DNA of 54,465 nucleotides from Oscillospiraceae bacterium. Its GTDB lineage: Bacteria; Bacillota; Clostridia; Oscillospirales; CAG-272. The stretch is taken from contig SVSR01000008.1 of assembly GCA_015064205.1 (NCBI GenBank), forward strand, positions 1-54,465, in the 5' to 3' direction. The notes beneath the pieces were generated by a model that was not told the origin of the DNA, searched no databases, and worked only from the letters and a program-made list of their open reading frames with translations. This document shows, piece after piece, positions 25,113 to 33,999 of this stretch (positions are counted from its first letter, which is position 1; each line of letters begins with the position of its first letter). The translations under genes were made by a program, and so were the position numbers.

Positions 25113-27017
25113 ATGAACGAGCAAAAAGAATTCAAGCCTTATGTTCCTGCCGAAAAGGTAACGCCTGAAATAACCGTTACCTCGATCGTAATGGGTATAA
25201 TACTTGCGGTTGTATTCGGTGCGGCAAACGCTTATCTCGGGCTTCGCGTTGGTATGACGGTATCGGCGTCTATTCCGGCGGCAGTTATAGCGATGGGCGT
25301 AATACGTGTTATCATGCGTAAAAATTCAATACTTGAAAGCAATATAGTACAAACAACAGGATCTGCAGGTGAATCCCTTGCAGCAGGCGCTATATTCACC
25401 CTTCCCGCGCTTTTTTTATGGGCGGCCGAGGGCAGAATGGAAAAGCCCGGTATTATTGAAATAACACTTATCGCGCTTATCGGCGGTCTTTTAGGTGTAT
25501 TCTTCATGGTTCCCCTCCGTAACGCACTTATCGTTAAAGAACACAGCACTCTTCCATATCCCGAAGGCACTGCATGCGCAGAGGTTCTTCTCGCCGGCGA
25601 AAAGGGCGGTGCTAATGCATCAACGGTATTTGCAGGTATGGGCTTTGCCGCACTCTTTAAGTTTATTATAGACGGACTTAAGCTGGTATCGGGCGAAATA
25701 TCCCTCAGAGTAAAAGGCTTTGCAGGTGAGATCGGAACCCAGATATACCCTGCAGTTATGAGCGTTGGTTACATCTGCGGCCCCAGAATCTCATCATATA
25801 TGTTCGCAGGCGGCGTACTCAGCTGGCTCGTCCTTATTCCTATAATAGTACTCTTTGGTGAAAACCTCGTGCTTTATCCCGGAACTGCTCCTATCGGCCA
25901 GATGTTTGCCGAAGGCGGAGCAAGTGCTATCTGGGGTAGCTATATCAGATATATCGGTGCAGGTGCTCTTGCGGCCGGCGGTATAATCAGCCTTATTAAA
26001 TCCTTACCTCTTATCGTATCCACCTTTGCAGGTGCGATGAAGAGCGTGTCGGGCGCAAAAAACACAAGCAATGAACGTACGGCAAGAGATCTCAGCATGA
26101 AAGTGGTTATTGCTGCAATCGTTGTTCTTACTCTTCTTGTATGGCTCGTACCTGCTATTCCCGTTAATCCTATCGGTGCTGTAATCGTTGTTATTTTCGG
26201 TTTCTTCTTTGCAACGGTTTCTTCGCGTATGGTAGGTCTTGTAGGAAGCAGTAACAACCCTGTTTCGGGTATGGCTATAGCAACACTTCTTGTGGCAACT
26301 CTCATCCTTAAGCTTACCGGTATGAGCGGTATTGCGGCAATGAGCAGCGCCATTGCTATCGGTTCTATTATATGCATCGTTTCAGCAATCGCAGGTGATA
26401 CATCTCAGGACTTAAAGACAGGTTATCTGCTCGGTGCAACGCCCAAGAAGCAGCAGATCGGCGAAATAATCGGTGTTGTTGTAGCAGCTCTCGCTATTGG
26501 CGGTACACTTTATCTTCTCGACAGCGCATGGGGATTCGGAACAGAAGAACTTGCCGCTCCTCAGGCAACGCTTATGAAGATGATAATAGAGGGTGTTATT
26601 GAAGGAACTCTTCCCTGGACACTCGTATTTATCGGCGTATTTATCGCAGTTGTTGCAGAGGTTGTCGGTATACCCGTTCTTCCCTTTGCAATAGGTGTAT
26701 ATCTTCCTGTTCAGCTTAATGCATGCATAATGGTCGGCGGTCTTGTTCGCCTTGCACTTGACAAGATGAAGAAAGACGAGGAAAAGAAGAAAGCCATCGT
26801 TAATGACGGTATTCTTTTCTGTTCAGGTATGATAGCAGGTGAAGGACTTGTTGGTATTCTTCTCGCACTTTTAGCGGTATTTGGAATCGACTCGGTTCTC
26901 GACCTTTCAGGCAGACTCGGTATTCCGTCAGTTGTTATGGATATCGGCGGTATCGTACTCTTTGCTATAACAATATTTACCGTACTCAAGTTCTCGCTTT
27001 GGAACAAGCGCAAGTAA
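25113..27017 (+). CDS. OPT-family oligopeptide transporter
   Basis: This 634-residue polytopic protein has about sixteen hydrophobic segments. The OPT hallmarks are YLGLRVGMTVSASIPAAVI in helices 1-2, NIVQTTGSAGESLAAG (about 77-92), and PYPEGTACAEVL. OPT proteins take up peptides or metal chelates by proton symport. AGAAAGG precedes the ATG. A PqqD-like gene begins 4 bp after its stop, so the two are cotranscribed. Confidence 0.95.
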   Translation: MNEQKEFKPYVPAEKVTPEITVTSIVMGIILAVVFGAANAYLGLRVGMTVSASIPAAVIAMGVIRVIMRKNSILESNIVQTTGSAGESLAAGAIFTLPALFLWAAEGRMEKPGIIEITLIALIGGLLGVFFMVPLRNALIVKEHSTLPYPEGTACAEVLLAGEKGGANASTVFAGMGFAALFKFIIDGLKLVSGEISLRVKGFAGEIGTQIYPAVMSVGYICGPRISSYMFAGGVLSWLVLIPIIVLFGENLVLYPGTAPIGQMFAEGGASAIWGSYIRYIGAGALAAGGIISLIKSLPLIVSTFAGAMKSVSGAKNTSNERTARDLSMKVVIAAIVVLTLLVWLVPAIPVNPIGAVIVVIFGFFFATVSSRMVGLVGSSNNPVSGMAIATLLVATLILKLTGMSGIAAMSSAIAIGSIICIVSAIAGDTSQDLKTGYLLGATPKKQQIGEIIGVVVAALAIGGTLYLLDSAWGFGTEELAAPQATLMKMIIEGVIEGTLPWTLVFIGVFIAVVAEVVGIPVLPFAIGVYLPVQLNACIMVGGLVRLALDKMKKDEEKKKAIVNDGILFCSGMIAGEGLVGILLALLAVFGIDSVLDLSGRLGIPSVVMDIGGIVLFAITIFTVLKFSLWNKRK

Positions 27018-27021
27018 GACT

Positions 27022-27369
27022 ATGCAAAAGAAAAATAAAGCAAGCGAAAACTATCTTGAAAAAATTCCCTGTGTGAGCGAAAAAATATCGTGGTCAGCAG
27101 CTGAAAACAAAATAGTGACGCTTGAAATAGAAAACAAGGGGCTCTTTAATAAAATTGCGCAAAAGATATTTAAACGTCCGTCTATAAGCTATATACATCT
27201 TGATGAGCACGGCAGCTTTGTGTGGCCGATCATTGACGGGAAGAAAAGTATTCTCGATATAGCTAAAGACGTTGATGAGCGTTTTGGTGAAGCGGCACAT
27301 CCCTTATACGAAAGGCTTGCCAAATATTTTCAGATACTCGAAAGTTACGGCTTTATATACTATAAATAA
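27022..27369 (+). CDS. PqqD-like (RiPP recognition element) protein
   Basis: This 115-residue protein contains a PqqD-type winged helix (about 50-115): SYIHLDEHGSFVWPIIDGK, then ILDIAKDVDERFG and ILESYGFIYYK. PqqD domains bind leader peptides of ribosomal peptides for radical-SAM or other maturases. No maturase or evident precursor lies nearby. It starts 4 bp after the OPT transporter stop with a weak ribosome site, suggesting translational coupling. It may bind a peptide handled by that transporter or serve an unlinked maturase. A terminator follows at once. Confidence 0.85.
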   Translation: MQKKNKASENYLEKIPCVSEKISWSAAENKIVTLEIENKGLFNKIAQKIFKRPSISYIHLDEHGSFVWPIIDGKKSILDIAKDVDERFGEAAHPLYERLAKYFQILESYGFIYYK

Positions 27370-27374
27370 GCATA

Positions 27375-27400
27375 AAGGCTTCCCTGGCGGAAGCCTTTTG
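27375..27400 (+). terminator. terminator after the OPT-PqqD unit
   Basis: AAGGCTTCC / GGAAGCCTT with a 5-nt loop, then a short T tract. Confidence 0.85.
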
Positions 27401-27410
27401 TCGTATTTTA

Positions 27411-27439
27411 TTGCTATTTGATAAAATATGTGATATACT
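27411..27439 (+). promoter_or_regulatory. promoter of the acyltransferase gene
   Basis: TTGCTA (27411-27416), 17 bp, TATACT (27434-27439). Confidence 0.6.
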
Positions 27440-27472
27440 TTTTACGTATAAATGTGATGGGAGGAAATTCAA

Positions 27473-28618
27473 ATGAAAAAAGGCAGGCTTGCCGGGCTTG
27501 ATCTTGTCCGTGCAACAGCAATAATTTTTGTCGTCATTCTTCATTCAACCACGCTATCGGGAATACTCTCGGGAGAAATTTTAACGGCAAAATGGAGTAT
27601 CACCGTTTATCTGCGCCATCTTACCTTCTGTTCTGTACCCCTTTTCATAATGCTGACAGGATACTTACAGAGAAATAAAAAACTTTCGCTTACGTATTAT
27701 AAAGGTATAATACCCCTCATTGTTTCATACACGCTCATCAGCATAATTTCGCTTTTGGCAAAAACGTATTTTGATAAAAGCCTTGTTCTTTCCCCTGCTT
27801 ACATATTAAGGACTATACTTGATTTCACGGCGAATGACTATGCATGGTACTTTGAAATGTACATAGGCCTGTTTCTGATGGTGCCGTTTTTAAATTATTT
27901 ATATAACGGCCTTAACTCGCGCCGTGCAAAGCTTGCGCTTATATTCACACTCTCTTTTCTAACGCTTGTACCACAGACGCTGCTCAGCTTTTCACCTGCT
28001 TACGGAAGCGGAAATATTGAACTTAATATACTACCCGACTTCTTTACAGACTTATACGCACTAACATATTACTTCATCGGTGCTTATTTTGCCCAATACA
28101 AGCCTTTTAGCGGAAATAGGTTGCCAAAGATTATTGCAGCTGTCCTTGCGCCTTGTGTACCTGCACTTCTATGCTTTGCTTTTTCAAATGCACGCGGCGC
28201 GTATGCGTGGTATATGATGAACGGCTTTAATACGTTGACGGTTGCGCTTACCGGTGTGTGCATATTTGCTCTTTTATATGACGCAGATATAAAATTCAAG
28301 CCGATTCGATTCTGCGTATCAGGTATATCCAAAGCCACGTTTGAAATATATCTTTTGTCATTTATTTTTGATTTGTTTGTGTATAACAAGCTTGCGTGTG
28401 CACTGCCTCTTAAAGCAATCATCGTATTTTCCGCGTCCCTTGCATGCGCGCTCGTTTTAAGGTTTATATTGATAAACCCGATAAACTCTGTTCTTACAAA
28501 GATTTATATGTATATTTGCAATATATCCGGCAGAAAAGCCGAAATATATACAAACAGCGAGCAGATAAACGAAGAAAAAATAGTTATTTCACAAATAGAC
28601 ACCGAGCTTAAAAAGTAG
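27473..28618 (+). CDS. membrane acyltransferase, family 3 (OatA-type transmembrane domain)
   Basis: This 381-residue protein has ten hydrophobic segments. The family-3 acyltransferase start is GLDLVRATAIIFVVILHSTT, with catalytic-type His24, and residues 60-70 read FIMLTGYLQRNK. Members O-acetylate or acylate surface glycans and peptidoglycan. No extracellular SGNH domain is fused. The C-terminal tail (about 350-381) is hydrophilic. GGGAGGAAA precedes the ATG. The SulP gene follows 43 bp later without a complete promoter of its own, so they may share a transcript. Confidence 0.88.
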   Translation: MKKGRLAGLDLVRATAIIFVVILHSTTLSGILSGEILTAKWSITVYLRHLTFCSVPLFIMLTGYLQRNKKLSLTYYKGIIPLIVSYTLISIISLLAKTYFDKSLVLSPAYILRTILDFTANDYAWYFEMYIGLFLMVPFLNYLYNGLNSRRAKLALIFTLSFLTLVPQTLLSFSPAYGSGNIELNILPDFFTDLYALTYYFIGAYFAQYKPFSGNRLPKIIAAVLAPCVPALLCFAFSNARGAYAWYMMNGFNTLTVALTGVCIFALLYDADIKFKPIRFCVSGISKATFEIYLLSFIFDLFVYNKLACALPLKAIIVFSASLACALVLRFILINPINSVLTKIYMYICNISGRKAEIYTNSEQINEEKIVISQIDTELKK

Positions 28619-28661
28619 TATAATCATACAGTAAATTATTTTTGACAATAAGAGGCATTTC

Positions 28662-30218
28662 ATGAAACTTTTAAGCTCGTATGCACAAATGTTCAAACGC
28701 GAATTTGAAGGCTATAACCTTCAAAGGCTTTTGACCGATCTTTTAGCAGGTATCACCGTTACGGCGGTTGCTCTTCCCCTTGCTCTCGCTTTCGGCGTAA
28801 GCTGTGGAGCAAGTGCCGCGGCAGGACTTGTAACGGCTATAATCGCAGGTATTGTTATAAGCGCTCTTTCGGGCGCGTCATTCCAGATCAGCGGCCCTAC
28901 GGGCGCTATGTCTGCAGTACTTGTTACGATCATTCTGAAATTTAAGCTTCAAGGTGTTTTCGTTGTAACCTTTATTGCAGGCATTATGCTTTTACTTGCC
29001 GCTATCTTTAAGCTCGGCAGACTCGTTTCAATGATACCCCGCCCTGTTATTACAGGCTTTACCTCGGGTATTGCGGTTATCATAGCGCTTGGGCAGATAG
29101 ACAACTTTTTTGGAACAGCTTCCGTTGGCGAAAGCGCCCTTGCAAAGCTTGCAAGCTATACAAAACTTGGATTTACACCCGATATATATTCGGTGGCTCT
29201 TGGTCTTATCGTTGTTGCAATAATGATCGTGTGGCCAAAAAAGTGGAATGCAAAAATCCCATCCTCGCTTATCGGAATCATTGTTGCAACAATAGTTTCC
29301 GTCGTATTCGGTTTTGAGGTTGCCACTGTTGGTGATATACCTAAAACGTTGTTCCTTTCAGAAAGACTGACTATTGCATCAGTTGAATGGTCAAGAATAG
29401 GCGAATACATCTCGCCTGCGATAAGCATAGCGGCTCTTGCCATGATAGAAAGCTTACTTTGCGGAGCAAGTGCATCGCGTATGAAAAACGAGGAATTTGA
29501 CGCAAACAAGGAGCTTATTGCTCAGGGTATAGGCAACATGCTTATTCCGCTTTTCGGCGGTGTTCCGGCAACAGCGGCAATAGCACGTACAAGCGTTGCT
29601 ATAAAATCGGGGTGCCAGACACGTCTTTGCGGTATATTCCACGCTCTCGGCCTTCTTGCTGCAATGTTCGTTCTCGGGCCTGTAATGTCGATGCTTCCAC
29701 TCTCTGCACTCGCGGGTGTACTTATGGTTACCGCCTGGCGTATGAATGAGTGGAGTGAGATAAAATACATATTCTCACACAAGCTTTACGGCGCTGTCGG
29801 AAAATATCTTATAACTATGGTATCCACCGTTGTATTTGATCTGACCATAGCAATAGTTATCGGTATCGTATATTCGGCGCTTGTATTTATATACAGATGC
29901 ATGAAGCTTGAATTAACAAGCAAGGGAAATAACTGCGAAACTGTTATCAAGATTTGCGGTCCCGTATTCTTTATCAACTGCACAAAACTTGAAAACAAAA
30001 TAAACGAGCTTTACAGTGATGATAAAACAATAATCATTGATCTTTCGGGCGTTAACGTTATTGACACCTCGTCCTGCGAGTATTTATATGAGCTTACCGA
30101 AGAAAAGGTAAACGTATCTGTAACAGGCGCATGCGAATCTGTTAAGAAAATGCTTGAAAAAACCGGCGTTGCGTGTACTGACCGCCTCTGTGAAGAAATT
30201 GAAGCAGTAACACTCTGA
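28662..30218 (+). CDS. SulP-family anion transporter with STAS domain
   Basis: This 518-residue protein has a SulP transmembrane core (residues about 15-405) with LLAGITVTAVALPLALAFG, SGPTGAMSAVLV and ITGFTSGIAVIIALGQI. A cytosolic STAS domain follows (about 430-512) with IIDLSGVNVIDTSSCEYL. SulP proteins move sulfate, bicarbonate or C4-dicarboxylates; the substrate is not decided by sequence. AAGAGG lies before the ATG. A terminator follows. Confidence 0.94.
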   Translation: MKLLSSYAQMFKREFEGYNLQRLLTDLLAGITVTAVALPLALAFGVSCGASAAAGLVTAIIAGIVISALSGASFQISGPTGAMSAVLVTIILKFKLQGVFVVTFIAGIMLLLAAIFKLGRLVSMIPRPVITGFTSGIAVIIALGQIDNFFGTASVGESALAKLASYTKLGFTPDIYSVALGLIVVAIMIVWPKKWNAKIPSSLIGIIVATIVSVVFGFEVATVGDIPKTLFLSERLTIASVEWSRIGEYISPAISIAALAMIESLLCGASASRMKNEEFDANKELIAQGIGNMLIPLFGGVPATAAIARTSVAIKSGCQTRLCGIFHALGLLAAMFVLGPVMSMLPLSALAGVLMVTAWRMNEWSEIKYIFSHKLYGAVGKYLITMVSTVVFDLTIAIVIGIVYSALVFIYRCMKLELTSKGNNCETVIKICGPVFFINCTKLENKINELYSDDKTIIIDLSGVNVIDTSSCEYLYELTEEKVNVSVTGACESVKKMLEKTGVACTDRLCEEIEAVTL

Positions 30219-30225
30219 TATAGCC

Positions 30226-30257
30226 CACTCCCCTTTGTAAGGGGAGTGTTTCATTTT
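30226..30257 (+). terminator. terminator after the SulP gene
   Basis: CACTCCCC / GGGGAGTG with a 7-nt loop is followed by an interrupted T tract. Confidence 0.8.
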
Positions 30258-30295
30258 AAAAAATATCGAAAATTGCGAAATGTCAATTCTTTGTC

Positions 30296-30324
30296 TTGCA
30301 TATCGTATATTTTTGTGATATAAT
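30296..30324 (+). promoter_or_regulatory. promoter of the DUF1846 gene
   Basis: TTGCAT (30296-30301), 17 bp, TATAAT (30319-30324), 42 bp ahead of the ATG. Confidence 0.8.
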
Positions 30325-30366
30325 TATAATAATTTGTATATTGTAATAAATAACTTGGAGTTTTGT

Positions 30367-31851
30367 ATGATAAAACAGGGTTTTGATAACGACAAATATA
30401 TAAAAATGCAGTCTGAGCATATCAAAGAGCGCATTGAGGACTTCGGTGGTAAGCTTTACCTAGAATTCGGCGGCAAGCTTTTTGACGACTATCACGCTTC
30501 CCGTGTACTGCCCGGATTTGCCCCCGACAGTAAGATAAAGATGCTCATAAATCTTAAAGCAGAAGCTGAAATAGTTATCGTTATCAACGCTTCAGATATC
30601 GAAAAGAATAAGATACGCGGCGACCTTGGTATAACATACGATCAGGACGTACTCAGGCTAATCGACGCTTTCCGCGGATTTGATCTTTATGTTGGCGGAG
30701 TGGTAATTACCCTTTTTGCAGGTCAGCCGTCGGCTGTTGCCTTCAGAAAGCGGCTTGAAAGCCTCGGCATACCTGTTTATTATCACTATGCAATTCCCGG
30801 TTATCCATCTGACGTAAAAACGATAGTAAGCGAAGAGGGCCTTGGAACAAACGATTATATAAAAACAAGCCGTTCGCTTATTATTGTTACGGCCCCGGGC
30901 CCCGGAAGCGGCAAAATGGCAACCTGCTTAAGCCAGCTTTACCACGAAAATAAGCGCGGCATCAAGGCGGGATACGCTAAATTTGAAACATTCCCGATAT
31001 GGAATCTTCCCTTAAAGCATCCTGTCAATCTTGCTTATGAAGCTGCAACGGCAGACCTCAATGACGTTAATATGATAGACCCGTATCACCTTGAAGCTTA
31101 TGGGAAAACTACTGTAAACTACAACCGTGACGTTGAGATATTTCCCGTGCTCTCCGCGATATTTGAAAAAATTTCGGGAAGTTGCCCATACAAGTCACCA
31201 ACAGATATGGGTGTTAATATGGCAGGCTTTTGCATCTACGACAACGATAACGTATGCGAAGCTTCAAAATCAGAGATAATCCGCCGCTATTATGCTGCAG
31301 CTTGCTCAAAGAGAAAAGGGCTTTCCGAGGGCTCTGACACAGAAAAAATAGAAATTATAATGAACAATGCGGGAATTGTGGCAAATGACCGCAAGGTGAT
31401 ACCCACGGCACTTGAAAAAGCCGCACAGACAGGTGAGCCTGCATGTGCGCTTGAGCTTCCCGACGGCAGAATCATTACGGGTAAGACAACAAAGCTACTT
31501 GGTGCGTCATCTGCGATGCTCTTAAATGCGCTAAAGGCTCTTGCGGGAATTGACGATGAAGTTCATCTTATCTCGCCCGATGTAATCGAGCCTATAAGAA
31601 ATTTAAAGGTAGGGCATCTTAACTGCCATAACCCAAGACTTCACACAGACGAGATATTGATAGCGCTCTCAATATGCGCACTTACAGATGAAAATGCCAA
31701 TAAGGCGCTAAAGCAGCTTGATAAGCTCAAGGACTGCGAGGCTCACTCGACGGTAATTCTCTCACCCGTTGACGACGGCGTGATGAAGAAGCTTGGCATA
31801 TTCATGACAAGCGAGCCCGCATATCAATCAAAAAAATTATTCCATAAATAA
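30367..31851 (+). CDS. DUF1846 family protein (UPF0371)
   Basis: This 494-residue cytosolic protein of the DUF1846/UPF0371 family is conserved across Firmicutes and Actinobacteria, with solved structures but no settled function. Family signatures are GGKLYLEFGGKLFDDYHASR (28-46) and a nucleotide-loop-like GPGSGK (178-183) within TAPGPGSGKMATCLSQL. The ATG at 30367 has TTGGAG upstream and gives the family's N-terminus; the ATG 33 bp earlier does not. It is monocistronic between promoter and terminator. Confidence 0.93.
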   Translation: MIKQGFDNDKYIKMQSEHIKERIEDFGGKLYLEFGGKLFDDYHASRVLPGFAPDSKIKMLINLKAEAEIVIVINASDIEKNKIRGDLGITYDQDVLRLIDAFRGFDLYVGGVVITLFAGQPSAVAFRKRLESLGIPVYYHYAIPGYPSDVKTIVSEEGLGTNDYIKTSRSLIIVTAPGPGSGKMATCLSQLYHENKRGIKAGYAKFETFPIWNLPLKHPVNLAYEAATADLNDVNMIDPYHLEAYGKTTVNYNRDVEIFPVLSAIFEKISGSCPYKSPTDMGVNMAGFCIYDNDNVCEASKSEIIRRYYAAACSKRKGLSEGSDTEKIEIIMNNAGIVANDRKVIPTALEKAAQTGEPACALELPDGRIITGKTTKLLGASSAMLLNALKALAGIDDEVHLISPDVIEPIRNLKVGHLNCHNPRLHTDEILIALSICALTDENANKALKQLDKLKDCEAHSTVILSPVDDGVMKKLGIFMTSEPAYQSKKLFHK

Positions 31852-31856
31852 TAAAA

Positions 31857-31890
31857 ATCCGCAAGGCAGACACTGTCTTGCGGATTTTTA
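31857..31890. terminator. bidirectional terminator
   Basis: AATCCGCAAG / CTTGCGGATT with an 11-nt loop, T runs on both strands, between convergent DUF1846 and dehydrogenase genes. Confidence 0.9.
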
Positions 31891-31905
31891 TTTAATACTA
31901 AATTT

Positions 31906-32985
31906 TTATTCAGCAGCAAATTCGCTTTGCATTATGCGCACAATTTCATCACCCACCTGTGACGTTGTTGCACTTCCGCCAAGATCCGGAGTAAGCACCT
32001 TTTTCTCAGTAAGTATCTTTTCTATATAGCCAATAATGCGCTCGCTCCACTTGTTATGCCCGAAAAATTCAAGCATCTGGCTTGCTGACCATACGGTGGC
32101 AAGCGGATTTGCCTTACCGCTACCTGCGATGTCAGGTGCAGAGCCGTGTATCGGCTCAAACATTGAGGGGAATGTGCGCTCAGGGTTTAAGTTTGCTCCT
32201 GCCGCAAGTCCCATACCTCCTGCGATTGCAGCTCCAAGGTCAGTAAGTATATCACCGAAGAGATTGGAAGTTACAACTATTTCAAATCTTTTGGGATCTT
32301 TAATCATAAACATGCTTGCAGCATCAACAAGATAAGAATATGTTTTGACTTCGGGATAATCTCTGCCTACTTCTTCGAATATCTGATCCCAGAACACCAT
32401 AGAGTAATTCAGAGCATTGGCCTTACTGATACTTGTAAGTGTTTTATTTTGTGCTTTAGCAAGCTCATATGCGTAGCGGATAACTCGCTCGCACCCTTTT
32501 CTTGAGAATACACCGTTCTGGATAACTACTTCGTTTGGCTTTCCCTTAAACAGCCAGCTACCGCTACCTGCATACTCACCCTCGGTATTCTCTCTCACAA
32601 ATACCATATCAACGTCTTGAACCGCAACGTCCTTTAAAGGTGTTGGTGCACCGTTTAAAAGCTTTACAGGTCTTAGATTGATATACTGATCAAAGCTTTT
32701 TCTGATTATAAGAAGAAGATCCCAAAGGGATATATGGTCTGGGACACCGGGTGCTCCTACTGCACCAAGGAAAATGGCATCAAACTTCTTGAGCTGATCT
32801 ATACCATCTTCTGCCATCATTCTGCCTGTTTCTTTATAATATTCACATCCCCAGGGAAAATAAGTAAACCCAAACTCAAAGCCTTTGTCAAGTCTTGCCG
32901 CTTCATTTAAGACCTTAATACCCTCATTAATTACTTCAGGTCCTATTCCGTCTCCTGCAATAACTGCTATTTTGTGTTTTAACAT
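31906..32985 (-). CDS. D-malate/tartrate dehydrogenase (isopropylmalate dehydrogenase family)
   Basis: This 359-residue NAD-dependent beta-decarboxylating dehydrogenase is close to E. coli DmlA and TtuC. Shared blocks are AGDGIGPEV, FDAIFLGAVGAPGVPDHISL, FDQYINLRPVKLL, VRENTEGEYAGSG and SNLFGDILTDLG. DmlA oxidises D-malate to pyruvate and CO2; TtuC-type enzymes also act on tartrate. The PDHISLW segment separates it from LeuB. AGGAGGT precedes the ATG. It is divergent from a LysR regulator, the same arrangement as dmlA-dmlR, with facing promoters and a shared palindrome. Confidence 0.9.
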   Translation of the reverse strand: MLKHKIAVIAGDGIGPEVINEGIKVLNEAARLDKGFEFGFTYFPWGCEYYKETGRMMAEDGIDQLKKFDAIFLGAVGAPGVPDHISLWDLLLIIRKSFDQYINLRPVKLLNGAPTPLKDVAVQDVDMVFVRENTEGEYAGSGSWLFKGKPNEVVIQNGVFSRKGCERVIRYAYELAKAQNKTLTSISKANALNYSMVFWDQIFEEVGRDYPEVKTYSYLVDAASMFMIKDPKRFEIVVTSNLFGDILTDLGAAIAGGMGLAAGANLNPERTFPSMFEPIHGSAPDIAGSGKANPLATVWSASQMLEFFGHNKWSERIIGYIEKILTEKKVLTPDLGGSATTSQVGDEIVRIMQSEFAAE

Positions 32986-33013
32986 AACATAACCTCCTAT
33001 GGTTTATACGTGT

Positions 33014-33083
33014 ATTATAACACATCTGTACGTATTTGTAAAATATATATTTGCTTGACAAATATAGGTATTTGTTATATAAT
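33014..33083. promoter_or_regulatory. divergent promoters with LysR-type operator palindrome
   Basis: Rightward: TTGACA (33055-33060), 17 bp, TATAAT (33078-33083), perfect consensus for the LysR gene. Leftward: TTTACA (33037-33042), 17 bp, TATAAT (33014-33019) for the dehydrogenase. TATATTTG (33046-33053) and CAAATATA (33059-33066) form a perfect 8-bp inverted repeat with a 5-bp spacer, containing the T-N11-A pattern of LysR boxes. It overlaps the rightward -35 and ends 3 bp from the leftward -35, as expected for autorepression and activation of the target. Confidence 0.82.
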
Positions 33084-33101
33084 ACAAAAAGGAGGCGCAT
33101 T

Positions 33102-33998
33102 ATGAATATAAATCAATTAAAATATTTTTTTGCCGTATGTGCATCTCAAACAGTATCTGATGCTGCCAAACGCTTACATATATCACAGCCGTCTTTATCA
33201 AGTGCAATAAAAGAACTTGAAAATGAATTTGGTGTAACTCTGTTTAAAAGGCATCACCGCGGAATGACACTTACACCTGAAGGTGAAGTGCTGTTTAAAA
33301 TGAGCAAGGACATATTAAACCGTGCCGAAGAAACAAAAAACGTAATGAAAGACCTTGGCAGTGAACGAAAGAAGTTAAAATTAGGCGTCCCTCCAATGAT
33401 CGGTTCAATAATTCTCCCATCTGTCTTCCGTGATTTCGTTATAAAAGAAGATAACGTTATACTTGACATTGTAGAGGGCGGAAGCCACGAGCTTATAAAC
33501 AAGCTTTTCGATGACTATCTTGATATGGTTTTTGTTACGCACAGCCATGCACTCGATAGTAGTTTATCAAGCTTACAAGTTGCAAGGCTTGAAATAACCT
33601 GCTGTGCATCGTTAAATAACCCAATCATGAAACACAACACAGTTTCGCCGCAAGACCTTTCAAACACACCGCTTATACTATTTGAAAACAGTTTCTTACA
33701 GACAGAAGAAATAAAAAAATGGTTTGCAAAAGATGGGATAAAGCCAAATATACTTATGCAGACCGAACAACTCTCCACTATGTTAAGCATAATTTCAAAC
33801 AATATCGCGGTAGGCTTTATGTTCAAACAACTGACCACAAACAATAAAGAAATTTCATCAATTCCTATGGAATCCCCGATATACGTTGACATAAGTCTTG
33901 TATGGAAAAAAGATGCATATTCCGTAAGCAGCATGCAAAAATTCAAGGAATATATAAATAACAACAACCTATTTCATATAAACAAAAAGGAGTTTTAA
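33102..33998 (+). CDS. LysR-family transcriptional regulator
   Basis: This 298-residue protein has the LysR N-terminal winged HTH (residues 1-60: NQLKYFFAVCASQTVSDAAK then LHISQPSLSSAIKELE) and a periplasmic-binding-like effector domain (about 90-290). AAGGAGG lies 8 bp before the ATG at 33102. Divergence from the D-malate/tartrate dehydrogenase suggests a DmlR-like role. The next gene, a metallo-hydrolase, begins one base after its stop, so both are translated from one transcript. Confidence 0.93.
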   Translation: MNINQLKYFFAVCASQTVSDAAKRLHISQPSLSSAIKELENEFGVTLFKRHHRGMTLTPEGEVLFKMSKDILNRAEETKNVMKDLGSERKKLKLGVPPMIGSIILPSVFRDFVIKEDNVILDIVEGGSHELINKLFDDYLDMVFVTHSHALDSSLSSLQVARLEITCCASLNNPIMKHNTVSPQDLSNTPLILFENSFLQTEEIKKWFAKDGIKPNILMQTEQLSTMLSIISNNIAVGFMFKQLTTNNKEISSIPMESPIYVDISLVWKKDAYSVSSMQKFKEYINNNNLFHINKKEF

Positions 33999-33999
33999 T

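Noticed and set aside
25232-27013. Antisense frames within the OPT transporter gene
   Set aside because: Their composition mirrors the hydrophobic codons of the sense gene; no start signals.
31906-32985. LeuB (3-isopropylmalate dehydrogenase)
   Set aside because: The PDHISLW segment and overall pattern match DmlA/TtuC, there are no leu genes nearby, and a LysR gene is divergent.
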